The position numbers and the translations under genes are program-made. 64,000 bases of DNA, taken from assembly GCF_004193775.1 (NCBI RefSeq), contig NC_041018.1:35408913-35472912 (forward strand), written 5' to 3'. The notes beneath the pieces are model-generated. The model was given only the letters and a program-made list of their open reading frames with translations. It had not been told where the DNA came from and ran no database searches. Below are positions 36,481 to 48,010 of the stretch, piece after piece. This stretch comes from Glycine soja (taxonomy: Eukaryota > Streptophyta > Magnoliopsida > Fabales > Fabaceae). Position 1 is the first letter of the stretch. Every line of letters starts with the position of its first letter.

Positions 36481-38779
36481 AAGTCAAGGTAATTGCCCAT
36501 GTCTAAGTAGTACTCCTCCATTTATGTTCTACCTTGATCTCTTGCATTTAGTTATATATACCAACTAGACATTCATGACTCCCATATATAGTTTACATGT
36601 AGGAGATTCTAAAACTATATAAATTTGAATTTAGCATCTAGGCCCAACCCATTTTGTTTCATTTACTATGGCAAATTATACAACACTAAGTTCAATACGT
36701 TATACATAGTCCAATGATGTCACACACTAGTATCCATGACTATGGGAGAGACTATCCATTATTATAAATACAATAACTTGTAAACCTCAAAACTATTTAA
36801 ACTATATATTTTGTGTGCCTCTAAAGATTTTAATTAATAAATGCTAGATCAATTATGTTTGGGCTAATAACTATAAACGGGAGGGTATTGCTAAATACAC
36901 CTCAATTAATTGTTAAAGGTACCCTCTAGTTTTTTCCATAATTGTTTCATCTAAAAATACCTCTTTCTAGAAACTAATTTCCAAATAATCATTGTTCAAA
37001 AAATTAGTTTCCATAATGTATATATTATGTATATTTTAGAAATAATTTTTCAACTATTTGTGATTTGATGATTTATAATTATAATGTTTGACTTACTTTG
37101 AAGTTTGTTCTATTCTTATTTTTTGATTTGATGATTTATAATTATTATGTTTGCCATTGTTTCAAATTTGTCCTTTGGTCACCATTAGATATTTTTGTGA
37201 ATATTGGAAATATTTTTTTGCATATCAGTATTAATATTAATATATTAAATTGCACCTAGTATACATAGTATGTTTTATTGTTGCCCTTTCTCATACATTC
37301 AAGCTATTTTTTACTAGGTGATTAAACAAATTTAATGTCTTATCCATACAATTTCTTAATAATAATATTTTCAATATTTTATATTTTTAATTTTTTTAAA
37401 AAAACACATTCTAAGATGATTGTTAGAAAAACTATCTTAAAATTGTATAACTTTTTTTTTTTATATAAAAAAGACATTTTAAGACAGTTATTAGAAAAAT
37501 CGTCTTAGAAAGTTTATCTTTCTAAGACGGTTTTTAACTAAGAATCATATTAGAAAGATATCATTTTAAGACGGTTTTTAACTAACAATCATCTTAGAAA
37601 TGTACATTTTTCTAAGATGAATTTTTATGAAACCCTCATAGAAAGTACAAACTTTTTACGATATTTTCTATGATGATGATTACTAACCGTCGTCGAATGT
37701 CTAAATTAACTGACGTAAAATCATATTATTTTAGTAGTGAGACACATAAGTAACATGCTAGATTTTGGCACGTCCTGTTAAAAAATTACACACCATTAAT
37801 AAAATATCACACATATTTTTTGTTTGTCCAATCCATCTTTTTGCCTTTTTCTCTTTGACACCCTTAGTTCACCTCTTTTTGAACAAAAAATGAAAAGAAG
37901 AAAGAGGTGAGGGTGTGCAAGAGGGAGAGAGAGAGAGAGAAAAAAAGATATATCATATTTTTATTTTTTAATGATGTGTAATTTTTAAATGGATGTGCCT
38001 AAATCTAATGTGTTATTAGCCTATACAAGAATTGCTCAATTAAACTATCTACGTCTGCTATCACAAATTTAGGTATATTCTTTGATATTTTTGCTATTAG
38101 GAAATTGTGCTTGTTTGTCATATGTTGTCAATTGTCCACAACCCCCCCCCCCCTTATTTTTTTAAAAATATTTTTACCATTTTAATTGGCCAGATAACTA
38201 TTTCATTCTAGCTTCGTGCTCATGAAGTAGCCTTTTATTTTTAGGAACAACTATGGATTGGAAACCTTCAACCAATGGAAGGTGCCCAAGTAAGGATTAT
38301 TTTGATGAGGTTATATAGTTGGATGAAACCTTTAACCAATATTGGTTACTTATTGAAGAATTTTCATAACAAAAGTGTAACCCCTCTTCTTCCAAGATTC
38401 ATGATTAGGAACCATTTATATATTTATAATATAATTATGTTTTATAGTATTTGACTTGGAATTCATTATGATTAGTTATATATACACAACATTTTGGTGT
38501 CTTATGTTGTATTTTGATATTGAATAATGCAAATACTATGGTGACTTATGAGTTTGATAAAATGTCGCCGGCAAGATTTTAAATTGCAGTCAATATGGTG
38601 GTTTTGTCGAAATTTTTATATCATGGGAAACTATGTGAAACTATAGACAATTACATTGCAACCATGACCACACTTGTTCATAATATCAAAGATTGTAACA
38701 AAACCATCACCGTGACTGCAATTTAAAACTTTACCCATTGTTACACCAAAATCATTAACATTGTGGCCAAAATCTAGTT

Positions 38780-38990
38780 TATGAAATATTTTTTAAAACT
38801 TGCTTGCTGAAATTGTTAAGATTTTAGAAGGATTTATCGTTGAACCAAAAATTATGAACTATATCTATGAAATATATTGATTGTAATTAGATGGTAATTG
38901 AACTAATGTTAGGGATATGTCTATGTCATGGAAGATCTTGTCATCTTAGTCTTACAGGTTTCGACAAATATAGTTTCAAGGAAAATTGCA
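38780..38990 (+). repeat. Segment shared with 47510-47720
   Basis: Both copies contain ATTTATCGTT.AAC, then a CATTAG-like acceptor, the exon-like TATGTCTATGTCATGGA.GATCTTGTCATCTTAGT, and GTTTC.ACAAATAT. The short frame reads YVYVMEDLVILVLQ here and YVYVMDDLVILVLK in the other copy. It lies downstream of the two TOPLESS-like fragments in both places, so it probably belongs to the duplicated block. Confidence 0.6.
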
Positions 38991-39519
38991 TATATTTGGT
39001 CCTTATCATTATATATGTGGACTAAAATATGTGTTTTCTTGATTTATTTTTTTGGGATCTTATAATATCACTTGACAACCAAAACCAACATGCCAAGATT
39101 TTGTTCAGAGAGACTGCAATTTAGTTTTGGGGTTTGCAAAATCTTAATCCACTGAAGAGTCCCATAACAAATCAAAGAATTAATTTGAAATTTGCACTCC
39201 ATTTTAGTACCAGTTCTTGAAGTTCCCTGTGCATCCCAAAATAAAAGGTATGTAATTTATAGGGTTTATTGAGATGAGATATACAAAATAACTAACAAGT
39301 GGACAATTGGATCCCATAAGAAAAAGAAATTAATGATCATTAACTAACTTATATGAAGCATATTGTTACAACAAAGCGCGAAATTCAATTTTGGGATTGA
39401 CATCCAACAATATTAATCTAGTTTGGATTTGCCAATGTACTAACTTTAACTTGGATTGCAAGGTAATGTCCTATTGACTAAGGTTTTCTTTCTTCTCTTT
39501 TATTCCAAATCTTTTAGTG

Positions 39520-39581
39520 TGTGTTCTTATTAACAACTAGTATTCTACCCATGCGGAATACTAGTTGTTAATAAGAACACA
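39520..39581. repeat. Perfect 26-bp inverted repeat with 10-nt loop
   Basis: Arms 39520-39545 and 39556-39581 are exact reverse complements (inner part ACTAGTATTC / GAATACTAGT); the loop is TACCCATGCG. The inner ACTAGTATTC..CATGGGTA..CTAG pattern, read on the minus strand, resembles the hairpin plus CTAG with which plant Helitrons end. It lies downstream of a minus-strand Helitron helicase fragment. The outer half of the palindrome is unusual for a Helitron end. Confidence 0.8.
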
Positions 39582-40084
39582 AACCAAAAGAATATATAAT
39601 TGTGCATCCGCACGGACGTCCTTTATATTTATACATGTGCACATTTTTATTATCATTTGTGTAGTACTTTTAAGAATTTAATTGACTTAATTGATAATAA
39701 TATGTGTAGTGTCTTTAACTCAATTCAATTGTATTTTAAGTTAGATGTGAAATCATATTTTTTATTTGGAAAGAATATATAATATACTAAGAAAGTTCGT
39801 GATAAGAATAAGAGAATTGTCGATAACTCATCCAAACCTAAAACATTATACGCTAAGGTAGTAACAGATAAAAATAAGAGGGTTGCTGATAATTGATTCA
39901 TATCGAAGACATTATACCATAACTTATATAACTTATAATTATTATATGTATGTCATTGTAAGTTAGACATGCTGGCATTTTAGAAAAACCATTTTAGCAA
40001 TGACAAACCAAAAGAGATACAACGATAATAAACACAAAATGTTATAATAAGTGAAACTAAACATTAAACCCAAACTCAATAACT

Positions 40085-40482
40085 CTTAGTTAACTTTTGT
40101 CACTCCAATCGCCTTTCCCATTGCAGCATCAAAGGTAAAGAGAATTTTGTCTCCCTTTTGTAGTTTATTATATTTGCAGTAACGCTTCCAACCTTTTCCA
40201 ATTTTCATTGTGTTATTATTAAGTTGATGAATTAGACCTTTGCATTCAGTAATAACTCCACCCAAGAACTCAATAATGATTGAATCAGATTTAGCTTACC
40301 TTAAGAAATTCGCAACATGGAAGGGTAAGTTCTGCCAAAAATGAAATATAATAACCACCAAAATTTTTGGGTATGCAAAGAATTGAAATAATTGTATTGA
40401 AAATTAAAAGTGAAAATAAATAAGTGAAAGACAAAAAATTTAACCATATGAATTGGCTTCCTATTGCTTTGTACTTGGTCAA
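40085..40482 (-). pseudogene. Possible B3-like DNA-binding domain fragment
   Basis: The minus-strand frame reads CIPKNFGGYYISFLAELTLP then CCEFLK. After a stop and one-base shift it reads SDSIIIEFLGGVITECKGL and ends GWKRYCKYNKLQKGDKILF, TFDAAMGKAIGVTKVN, stop. The pattern IPK.F.., then GW..Y...N.L..GD...F, resembles plant B3 domains (REM group), transcription-factor DNA-binding folds. The frame is broken and the match is weak. It may be Helitron cargo. Confidence 0.4.
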
Positions 40483-41039
40483 GGTTGCTTCAAATAAGAT
40501 CTCTTCTTAGTTGGTTGTATCAGGTGACTGAGGTTTGGGAAACTAATCACATTCTCCACCCTCTTGAGGTTGAAGCCGTTCATTTTTTAAAACAATAATT
40601 AGGAACAATGAGTGAAAAGATATACAATAAAATAAAATATTGAACCTCAACCGTTGTTCTATCATGAAAATGTAACCCAAAAAATTAATCATTGGTAGTC
40701 TCGTGTTTTGATTTCCTAACCTGCAAATTCAATTACCTAATTGAGTAAATCATTGTATTGATCAAATTCATAAAATCTTATGAGTAATTCTTTTAGTGGT
40801 AGTTCAAGATGAGAACTAAAATTAAATTTAATTAAATGAAATAGAACTGAAAGTTACAGTAGATGTTTAGAACAACTTACATTTCTAGAAGAGTGTGAAA
40901 CTGATGAATTGGACGAAACATCTCCAAAATCATCCATCACATTCTTGAAAGTAGAACTTGAGAATTGAAGTAAGACTTAATTCAAAGTAGAATGTACACC
41001 TCAATATTAGTTTGAACTACTAAAAGTTGGAAGTCATAA

Positions 41040-41711
41040 CATAAAGTGCTTTTCATTTGTGATATAAACATAATTTTACCAATTAAAGATTATGGAACAC
41101 TTCTTAGAAGACTACATTTGTCGTAGTATTCAATGGTCTTCCTTTCCTTATCATGTATCAAGATCTTTAACCCTTGTTTACTCTTAACTCTTGAGATTGC
41201 TACATATAGTTGACCATGGCTAAAAACTGGTCTAGGCAATAAAGTCCAACCTTTCGTCTGTAACGTGCATTTTTTGCTTTATTTAATGGATCCTCGAACT
41301 TGAGTGAAAGCCAATGCGTTTTCCGAACCGAAAGGGGGTCTTGAAAAACAAAGGCCTACCCCTTGGCAGGAGATGTTGAAGTTGCGCATGAAGTAGTCTC
41401 TATCTCCCGGTCGGAGACAAGGGATGGATGTTGCTAGGCTAGGTCAACTACATTCCAGTGATTGACCTTGAGATTTGCTTATTGTCATGGCATATGATAG
41501 CATGATAGGAAACTTCCTCCTAATCAGTTTAAAAGGCCATGGTGACTGTGATGGAAGCATACACAATATTTCCATTTTTTGTTTCCATCAATGAGTTTTG
41601 CTTGGATGACAAGGTTTGCTAATCTTGTCATGCTCAGTCTTGAGCCATGACACAAACCTTCAGATTGATCTATATTTCTTAAAAGCATGATCAGACTTCC
41701 TACTTTAAGTT
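41040..41711 (-). pseudogene. Helitron PIF1-like helicase, C-terminal fragment, interrupted
   Basis: The minus strand from 41711 reads LKVGSLIMLLRNIDQSEGLC, then RLANLVIQAKLIDGNKK, then FPIMLSYAMTISKSQGQSLE. After an unrelated ~200-bp segment (about 41250-41449) it continues LPRPVFSHGQLYVAISRVKS, KQGLKILI. These are the conserved C-terminal motifs of the PIF1 family (KSQGQSL and the HGQLYVAISR box) as found in plant Helitrons. Frame shifts and the insertion make it dead. Confidence 0.8.
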
Positions 41712-41890
41712 AGCAGAGATACGAGCCAAGCATAAACAAAAAAACTAGCATGCCTTGAATGGTCGACTTGAAAAATTGACTCTTGCCCATATAAGATAAT
41801 AACAAACCCTCCCATGATACCCATTTATTCTTGATTATGTCAAAAATAGGATGAAGGAAATCTTCCTTAGTTTTCCTTGGAATATTGGCA
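41712..41890 (-). pseudogene. LINE (L1-type) reverse transcriptase fragment
   Basis: The minus frame reads NIPRKTKEDFLHPIFDIIKN, then KWVSWEGLLLSYMGKSQFFK and STIQGML. This matches the conserved 'K.KW..W.G..LS..GR..L..SV.QG..' stretch after the polymerase core in plant L1-type LINEs. It is only about 60 codons and abuts the Helitron helicase with no visible junction repeat. Confidence 0.65.
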
Positions 41891-41899
41891 CTCCAAAAT

Positions 41900-43736
41900 A
41901 AACAAAAGAAAAACAACACCTTTAGATTTAGGCTAAATTATGTTTTTGTTTGGTACTTTATCTTATTTTTAAGATTCATCGTGGTCTTTTTATCTTTTTT
42001 CAATAGGCAAAGAGATTTACAAACATCAAAATAGGAACCTCTAATCCCAACTACATTGACACCAAAGGACCTATTTATCATCGTAAACCTAAATATTCTT
42101 ATAAGCAAAAGAAAACAAGAAACAAAAGCATGGGGGACTAAGAGCCAAGATACATGGAAAGAACAAAGAGGTAACAAAACCTATAATAAGGAAAACTATA
42201 TCTATCCCTAAATAGGGGTTCTCGAATAAAACTTGGTGGACAGTCCCACCAAGTGAAGCCCACAACAATAAATTTGGTCATTTATATTTAAATTTGGATC
42301 AATTTGGTCCTTTCAAAATTATGTGATTGTTTTTTATTTTGGGACATGATTAATCTTTTTTTTTTACTGATTTAAGATATAAAACTTGTCTCATTAAATT
42401 CAAATTATAAATCCAAATTGATGTTCAAACCAAAAAGGGTCATAAACATAGTAAAAATTGCATGAAAATTGAGTCTAGTGAGCAACAAAAAAAATATTAG
42501 ATTCTTTTTTGGTTGCTTGAGGGACTCATTTTTATATGATTTTCATCATGCTTTGATCCTTTTTGGTTCAAATATCAGTTATGTTTCATAATTTTCATGT
42601 AGGCAAATTAATTAAATAAATTTCACACCAAAACAAATGTTTTAAATGATAAATGATCAAAATAAATCTTAAAAGTAAGACAAAGAAAAATAATAGTTTA
42701 ACCTTAGATTTATAGACTGCACACCGAGCCAATGTTTTGGCTGTCATTATTTTTGCATTTTTTTTATTATTTCTATTTAATTTGTTTGATAATTAGCTTT
42801 TTTTTAATTACTAAAATTGTCAAAAAGCAAAGATACAAGAGATTAGAGAGATTAAGGATTGCATTTATTTTTTCTAAGAAGAGTAAATTATAAATATAAG
42901 AGATAATTGAAAAAATACAAAAGATAAATAATAATAAAAAATATCATAAAAGATAATAAAATAAATATGAACAACCATAAGTTGATTATTAATAGCATTT
43001 TTGTATTTAATTTTTTTAATATTGTGGTGTAAGACATCCACTATGTTGTCGCTTTAATTTTCTTAAATGGGTGGCATCAACAAAGTTGACTCCTTGCGTT
43101 TTGTGTGTCTGTGGAGTTACCATCGTTGAAAATCACTTTCAGTAAAAATAATATTTTTTTTTCTCTAACATAAATTTTGTAAGAATTTAGTAATAAATAA
43201 AATTTGAAGATATAATTAACCAAATGTAAAATTATGAAGACATAAAATATTATCCATGCTATTTATAGTAAATATAGAAAACTAAAATTAATACATATTT
43301 TAAATATTAAAATTAAGTGTTTAATTGACTTTACTACAAAAATTAATGCATATATTAAATTTTACATATGTATTTGTTTCGGTGTAAGATTTTAATAATT
43401 TTTTTATTAAAATTAAGTATTTAATTGACTTTACTACATACATTAATACATATATTAAATTAATACATATTTTAAATATTAAAATTAAGTATTTAGTTGA
43501 CTTTACTACAAAAATTAATACATATGTAATTTGCTTAAATTAGTGGCATCAATACAGTTGACTCCTTGCATTTTGTGTGTGTGGAGTGACCACCGTTGGA
43601 AATTACAAGTCAATTTAGTAAAAATAATATTTTTATTTCTCTAACATATATAAATTTTGTAAGAATTTAGTAATAAATAAAATTTGAAGATATAATTAAG
43701 AAAATGTAAAATTATGAAGACATAAAATAGTGTCCG

Positions 43737-43784
<48 letters not shown>

Positions 43785-44389
43785 CTCACGTTAACTAATA
43801 AATTAAGTTAATTAACTACATTTTAATTACATCAATTTTAACTAAAAAGTAATTTTTTTTCAACTTATTCTTTATTGAAATTTAGTATCAAGGATAAAAA
43901 ATTTTATTGAAACTAACACCTCAATTATATGAAAGTTATTTTAGAGATAATAACATTAAATAAGTTAGTTCAATTTTTATTATATATGACACTAGAGGGA
44001 ATATACAAAAAAAAAAAATAATACATATTTTAAATATTAAAATTAAGTATTTAATTTGCTTTGGTACTATAATTAATACACATACTAAATTTTACATATG
44101 TGTCTATTTTAGGATGAGCTCCCTCATTTAGGATTAGAGATTGTTCACCCAAAGCATCAAAGTGTATAATCTGCCTTGCCTCTAGACCAAGCATGAGCTT
44201 TTTTAATAAACTTAATAGGATATAACCTGAACGTATTGTATCTCCATGATTCACAAATATCATATATGATTAGAACAATCACCCAAATTACCAAAATTAA
44301 ACATAGTCATTAAGACATGATGATAGATACAATACCATTTGGGTTGGGTTGCTCAATACCCAACTCACCTGGGTAGTTGTGGGCCTTAG
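41900..44389. other. Intergenic; AT-rich with local duplications
   Basis: No gene recognised. The segments around 43010-43250 and 43530-43740 are direct repeats of each other (sharing AGTTGACTCCTTGC.TTTTGTGTGT, TTTCTCTAACATA, GAAGATATAATTAA and ATTATGAAGACATAAAATA), about 500 bp apart. A (TA)n run spans about 43739-43781. Confidence 0.7.
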
Positions 44390-44445
44390 CCCGAAGACAA
44401 GTGGATAGTCCAATATTTGAAGTAGTTTATTAAAATAATATATAT

Positions 44446-45330
44446 CACTACTAGAAAATAGGAATATAACATTACGTATTTAACATCGATTATATGAAAA
44501 TCAATATTAACAAATACGCGGTGGCATTTTTGTAAAAAATTGGAAATTGTTAACATTAATTTTTTTGATAGAATCGATGTTAACAAAAACACAATGACAT
44601 ATTTGTAAATAACATGAGTTCATTAACATCGATTTTTGATGTTAACTAACTGGTCGTTAACATCGATTTTTCCAAAAAATGATGTTAACGAGCTCATGTT
44701 AACATTGGTTTTTCAAAAATCAATGTTACTGGACAAATCCTAGAAAAAACTCAACATCGATTTTCCAAAAATTGATGTTGAGTTACTTGTAACATCGGTT
44801 TTTCTTTAAAAACTGAAAAACTGATGTTGTTGGATCTTATATAATGATTGTCTGGCGCCTAAAACCCTTGAGCTCCCTCAGTTTGAACCTTTCTAACTCT
44901 CACTCTCACTCTCAACTCAACCTCTCACAGTGCTGAAACTCTGACACTGTCGACACTCTCACAACCGTGAAACTCTATCATTTCATTTTCTCCACCATTT
45001 TTGTAGCTCGACATTAGCAGCACCAAAACCACGTTTCGTGTGTTTTGCTATCTCACTTTCGTTCATACATACATGTTTATCTCCTATTTACTGTTCAGCT
45101 TCTCTGCTTTTGAGTGTTTTTTTTTTTGCTCTGATACAAAATTGTCTCTAATTTTGAATCTGAAAGTGCTTTTGAGATTCGTCGTTTTGCTTTATTTCCT
45201 CCCTTAAAAATAAAACAAAAAGTAGAAAGAGGAAGTTTTAGTTGTGTGTATTTGTATTTTGTGAAGTGTATGCACTTTTTTGGCTTTGTGTAGAGAGAAG
45301 AGGAATGATGAGTAGGAACAGTTGAAGCTA
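44446..45330. mobile_element. CACTA/Tgm-like element with one clear end
   Basis: Starts CACTACTAGAAAATAGG, followed by at least eight subterminal copies of AACATCGATTTT / AAAATCGATGTT-like motifs to about 44830. The inner part (44860-45310) is a CT-rich leader-like segment (CTCACTCTCACTCTCAACTC) that may be a captured 5' UTR. No opposite TAGTAGTG end is seen; block homology resumes near 45330, so the right end is probably deleted. It splits duplicated block copy 2. Confidence 0.7.
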
Positions 45331-45847
45331 AAATTTAATTAATATTAATATTTAATACTTAAGTCAATTAATTTTTAATATTTATTACTAAATTCAATTT
45401 AATGAGATTATGATTAAAAATATTTAATATTTTCTCTGTCTTATTATTATTGTTGTGCAAGAAAAAAAATTATTTCAAATAATTATCATTTTAGTTTTTT
45501 AATGTAATAATAATTATCTTTTCTCATGTCAGTTATGTCTCTGTTAATAATAATGATGAACAAAAAAAATCTATTAATGAATTAATAACAATATAATGTT
45601 AATTTTGTAAACAATTACTCTTTTTTATATATTTATTACCTTTTTCTTGAGGACAATTATTTAGGGACAAACGAAGTACTTAATATTTAACATTTAATAC
45701 TAAATTTAATGAGGTTTATTAAAATCAATACATATATTTAATATTTAATACTTAATACTAAAGTCAATTTAGTACTCAATACATAAATTAATTTTAATAC
45801 TTAATATATTCAATAATTAATACTAAATTTAATGAGGTCTTTTAAAA

Positions 45848-45886
<39 letters not shown>

Positions 45887-46815
45887 CATTTAATGCTAAA
45901 TTTAATTTAATATTTAATATTTTAAAATGATTTTTAACCAATTTAGGTTTTGTTGTACATTAGCGATTCACTGTAAATATCATTTTTAAGTTTATCAATA
46001 TTTGACTGCATTCGATATTTTAGATTTCATTAAAGACTTGATTTGTAATTATTGTTTTAAGTGTCTCAACTATGCTCATCTCTTGCATTTTTTTTCCTAC
46101 ACTTCTATGTAAGAAAAAATTATAGTGGATTTTATTACTCTCCGTGTCCGAAAATATTACAGTTTTAGCCTTTTAAAAAAATTCAAATTGAAATTAGGAT
46201 AGAGAACAAGGATATTTTAGTAAAATTGTTCCCTAATGAATGTTATATTAAAACATCTATTCCAATTTTATTTTGTAGTGAATAATGTTGTCTTGAAAGA
46301 CTTATTAATACATTTATTAAAATTAAGATAGAGAACAAGGATATTTTAATAAAATTGTTCCCTAATGAATGTTAATTCTCTTATAATACTTGCTTTCTTC
46401 ATTTGTGTAAAAAATCCTTAAGCATTAGTCATTATGGGATAGAAGAAATATTTTTTAATGTTTTTAGGACATTAAATTAAATAAATTTTATCTTTGTCTC
46501 TTTATATTAATTTTTTTAATGCTTTATAACATTATATATATTTTATCTTTTTATTGAATACCTTGTGTATAAATATTAAAAAGATTTGTGCAAAATTTTG
46601 TAAAAAGATATAGGATTACTCAATAGTAAATACCTTCTCATATCTAATGTTATAAATACTTGGATATTGATTAGTGGAACATATGGATAGTGCTAATGCG
46701 ATAGTGAAAAACAAAGGTAGTTGTACCAACATGTCTTTTAACCTTAGCAAAGATCTCAACTACTTAGTCTTACAGTACTTTGATGAGTAAAATTTGAAGG
46801 AAACGCAAACTAAAG

Positions 46816-46851
<36 letters not shown>

Positions 46852-47720
46852 TTATTGTTATGAATGATTGTTTATCCTTTTGCCATGTTGTTTCCTTCAA
46901 TCTTTCATTATTGACAGGTTTGGGTGTGAAAGTGGGTTATATTTTGACTTGAAGTATTTTTTATTGCAACTGTGACCATGCCAGTTGAGAAGTGAGAACT
47001 ATCTTCAGGGTTCACAAAAGACAAGAACAATAATTACTCTATCAAATTATACTTTGATACGAGGAAACAAAAATACTTTAAGGCTTTGGACAAGTAAGTT
47101 TTGTAGTCTCATGTATTAAAGGGTGTTCTATGTTCTTGTTTGTTCAAGATTTTGGTTATTCTTACCTATAACTGATATTGTTTTAAACTTTTTATATATT
47201 CTCATGTTGGTGTATATATTCTTATCTAAAAATGTTTAATTATGTTTTTCATAGTAATGATCGTCATAAGGCTCTAGATATCCTATTGTAGGATCTGAAA
47301 GTCTTAGTGCAAAGAAATGAAGGGTTGATCATTGACCTTAGTTACTTTTTGACAGTTGATAATACAAGGTATATTTCAAAAGTCTATTTTTATTTAGTTA
47401 GATATTGCTCAACATGTTTACCCTTTTATTTTATTTTATTTTTACTTTCTTTTTAATTTCTTAGTCCTTAAATAGAGAAATTAAACCAACATATGAAGAT
47501 GCAAATCCTGCACAAAAACCTGTCTGCTGATACAGTTAAAATTTTAGAAACATTTATCGTTCAACTAAAAATTTAGAATTTTATCTATAAAATATACTAA
47601 TTGTTCTTCGATTGTAATTGAACTAATAAATTGCTTGTTAGGAATATGTCTATGTCATGGATGATCTTGTCATCTTAGTATTAAAGGTTTCAACAAATAT
47701 AATTCCAAGGAAAGTTGCAT
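45330..47720 (+). repeat. Diverged duplicated block, copy 2
   Basis: Continues the homology of 44390-44445 on the far side of the element at 44446. It has the same order of landmarks as copy 1, including TCAATAGTAAATACCTTCTCA, ATATTGATTAGTG and the TOPLESS-like pieces, ending with the segment matching 38780-38990. It contains (TA)n runs at about 45847-45884 and 46818-46848 that copy 1 lacks. Confidence 0.65.
46917..47520 (+). pseudogene. TOPLESS-related N-terminal fragment, copy 2
   Basis: Same exon pieces as copy 1 but more decayed. 46917-47094 keeps the CTLH-domain sequence in several frames and ends RKQKYFKALDK before a GTAAGT donor. About 47256-47350 reads NDRHKALDILL, a stop, DLKVLVQRNEGLIIDL. 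The third piece is only a remnant near 47470-47520. Here the acceptor before piece 2 (CATAG) is intact while copy 1 has lost it, so the copies decayed independently. Confidence 0.65.
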
Positions 47721-47744
47721 TTTTGGGATTTTTTGGGCGGAGTT

Positions 47745-48010
47745 CGAGCTGTGGGTGGCTATGGAGAGGGAGGCCAATAAGGAGCTTGAAAAGGAGTTGA
47801 TAATGTACAAGAAGGAGGCTATGGAGCAGCATGAAAAGGGTTTTCAAAAGGCCGTTAGGCAGGCTGGGTTCTTTGCCAAGGACCTTATTTGGGTCTTTTC
47901 GATCGTTCCAAGGACGTGAAGGACAATATTCTCCTTGATGAGGAAGATATTGCTGTTGAGGAGGAGGCTGACGAGGAATAGGATGCTGATGATGCCCATG
48001 TTTAGGATTT
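47745..48010 (+). pseudogene. Possible antisense ORF (aORF) of the Tat-like element
   Basis: The + frame reads EFELWVAMEREANKELEKEL, MYKKEAMEQHEKGFQKAVRQ, AGFFAKDL, then shifts into an acidic tail rich in D and E (frame DVKDNILLDEEDIAVEEEA). It is a charged, probably coiled-coil protein end. I recall similar acidic-tailed proteins in soybean gypsy elements, but not their function. It runs opposite to pol and lies past integrase, where some Tat elements carry an antisense ORF. The N-terminus is missing at the junction with the duplicated block, and a frameshift lies near 47880. Confidence 0.5.

Larger units (their letters stand above)
31924..37739. mobile_element. 5.8-kb CACTA transposon carrying captured host-gene fragments
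   Basis: Left end CACTACTAAAAAACTAG; right end TTATTTTAGTAGTG, its mirror over the terminal CACTACTAAAA. Both flanks carry dense AAGACGG/CCGTCTTAGAA subterminal repeats (31950-32100 and 37390-37700). The adjoining bases are AGG and AGA, not a perfect 3-bp duplication. Between the ends there is no recognisable transposase. Instead there are spliced-looking fragments of several unrelated plant genes, all broken. This is the Tgm-Express-like, gene-capturing form of CACTA described in soybean. It sits just after the TOPLESS-like fragment. Confidence 0.85.
39537..41711 (-). mobile_element. 3' part of a dead Helitron
   Basis: Minus strand: C-terminal PIF1-type helicase remnants (41711-41040), then a possible B3-like fragment (40482-40085), then a CTAG-ended palindrome near 39540. 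Helitrons are rolling-circle transposons that encode a Rep-helicase and often carry host sequences. The Rep domain and 5' end are missing; at 41712 the sequence switches abruptly to a LINE fragment. The 3' border is inferred. Confidence 0.5.

Noticed and set aside
47510..47720. Small gene encoding YVYVMDDLVILVLK
   Set aside because: Only two tiny exon-like pieces, no start or continuation; kept as a repeat shared with 38780-38990.
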